Below are positions 63,389 through 64,000 of a stretch of DNA of 64,000 nucleotides, piece by piece. Below the pieces are notes generated by a model. That model was given only the letters and a program-made list of their open reading frames with translations. It did not search any database and had not been told where the DNA came from. How positions within the stretch are numbered: position 1 is the first letter of the stretch; every line of letters begins with the position of its first letter. Position numbers and translations under genes: made by a program. The stretch is from Methanomassiliicoccales archaeon (GTDB lineage: Archaea; Thermoplasmatota; Thermoplasmata; Methanomassiliicoccales; JACIVX01): NCBI GenBank assembly GCA_014361295.1, contig JACIVX010000001.1, forward strand, positions 1,334,293-1,398,292. The letters run 5' to 3'.

Positions 63389-64000
63389 TTACCAGCACAT
63401 CCCTTCATACTCCCCGCAGGCTCTACTCGGGATGATGCCACGGCCATCAATAACGATCTTGCCCGCATAATCAAGGTCAATAAATTCCTCGTAATCTGTC
63501 AATATAATAACAACTTCTGAATCATTAATAACATCCTGCGGGCCATCTCTATAATCAACTTGCGGGAAAATCGCACGCATATTTTCTTCTGAAATGGGAT
63601 CATATGCAATGATATCTACATTTTCATTTATCAGCTCAGGAATAATTCTTATTGCACATCCGTCTCTCACATCAGAAGTTCCCCTCTTGAATGATAGGCC
63701 GAGGATCCCGACTCTTCTAACTTTCTTATCTTTTATCTTATTCTTAACCAAACCAATTAATTTTTTTGTTTGCATCCTATTCAATTCAACAACGCTTTTC
63801 AGGAGTTTTGGATTATATCCTCTCCTGTTCATTAAGCAGATTATTGCAGTCAAATCTTTCTCGAGACACGGGCCACCGAAGCTCATTCCCGGCTTCATGA
63901 AATACTTCGAGAATCGATGATCAAGAGCAACGGCTTCCATGACCTTTCTACCATCTATTCCCAAAACTTTGCACATGTTACCAATTTCATTGGCAAAAGA
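63389..64000 (-). CDS. UDP-glucose/GDP-mannose-type nucleotide-sugar dehydrogenase, partial
   Basis: The last 204 residues of the gene; the frame continues beyond the right edge (FANEIGNMCKVLGID is read through the window boundary). SFGGPCLEKDL holds the catalytic Cys of the family, usually seen as GGSCFPKD, and LGLSFKRGTSDVRDGCAIRIIPEL and VIILTDYEEFI follow. The enzyme oxidises a nucleotide sugar to its uronic acid for glycan synthesis. The exact sugar (UDP-glucose, UDP-ManNAc or GDP-mannose) cannot be told from this piece. Confidence 0.93.
   Translation of the reverse strand, partial: SFANEIGNMCKVLGIDGRKVMEAVALDHRFSKYFMKPGMSFGGPCLEKDLTAIICLMNRRGYNPKLLKSVVELNRMQTKKLIGLVKNKIKDKKVRRVGILGLSFKRGTSDVRDGCAIRIIPELINENVDIIAYDPISEENMRAIFPQVDYRDGPQDVINDSEVVIILTDYEEFIDLDYAGKIVIDGRGIIPSRACGEYEGMCW

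Noticed and set aside
1-64000. CRISPR arrays, insertion sequences, rRNA genes or replication origin
   Set aside because: No regularly spaced direct repeats, transposase-like genes, rRNA segments or orc1/cdc6 gene were recognised on either strand.

Overview
The window looks like a chromosomal segment of a euryarchaeon, most probably of the Thermoplasmata/Methanomassiliicoccales side of the tree. The domain assignment rests on deoxyhypusine synthase, tRNA C56 methyltransferase (aTrm56), archaeal Elp3, Lhr helicase, a two-ring CDC48/VAT ATPase, DUF531, TIGR00295 HD protein, PRC-barrel proteins, a geranylgeranyl-reductase-type flavoprotein, class III (pilin-like) secretion signals, TATA boxes at about -26 with some apparently leaderless genes, and three tRNA genes that each carry a 37/38 intron. 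The Thermoplasmata placement is an inference and is less certain. No insertion sequence, CRISPR array, rRNA or integrated element was seen.

Layout. 0.3-8 kb: intron-containing tRNA-Phe, a conserved archaeal protein, a long coiled-coil protein ending in a degenerate RecA/KaiC domain, then housekeeping genes (deoxyhypusine synthase + DUF531, purM, rlmE, FAH-family enzyme). 8-17.7 kb: lhr and a redox group (orphan HdrD-like Fe-S protein, ferritin-like protein, tungsten aldehyde:ferredoxin oxidoreductase with a structured leader, a split PNPOx-like gene, DUF3795, exonuclease III). 17.7-26 kb: ABC-2 exporter, DUF72, SemiSWEET, LysE, DUF1638, a stand-alone sulfite-oxidase-fold molybdoprotein with DUF2284, and tRNA(CAU) and tRNA-Asn with introns. 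26-34.4 kb: UbiA-type prenyltransferase with a long extra membrane domain, convergent with a geranylgeranyl-reductase-like flavoprotein, a 1379-residue FG-GAP cell-surface protein, and a polyprenol-kinase-like membrane protein across a regulatory region with two related palindromes.

34.6-42.2 kb: ArsR-like regulator, aTrm56, HD protein, gamma carbonic anhydrase, PRC-barrel, thioredoxin / small coiled-coil protein / thioredoxin reductase-like flavoprotein / Xre-type regulator, and a nitrate/sulfonate-type ABC importer whose binding protein appears circularly permuted. 42.5-50.5 kb: HTH + small protein + elp3; a zinc-ribbon protein with an Mrr-like/TPR protein; then a compact RLAN / RimK-type ATP-grasp / GNAT operon that probably makes or attaches an amino-acid-derived product. 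50.5-55.9 kb: CDC48, DUF89 phosphatase, dipeptide epimerase, sugar-nucleotide transferase. 56-64 kb: EamA transporter, ACT protein and a surface-glycan group (three GT2 enzymes, one GT-C enzyme, a secreted protein of unknown function, and the start of a nucleotide-sugar dehydrogenase gene cut by the right edge).

The most unusual items are the circularly permuted substrate-binding protein, the aldehyde oxidoreductase leader that could switch between two pairings, the split RLAN/RimK/GNAT operon, the pseudo-ATPase coiled-coil protein, and the Mrr-TPR protein. All functional statements come from reading motifs by eye; no database search was run.
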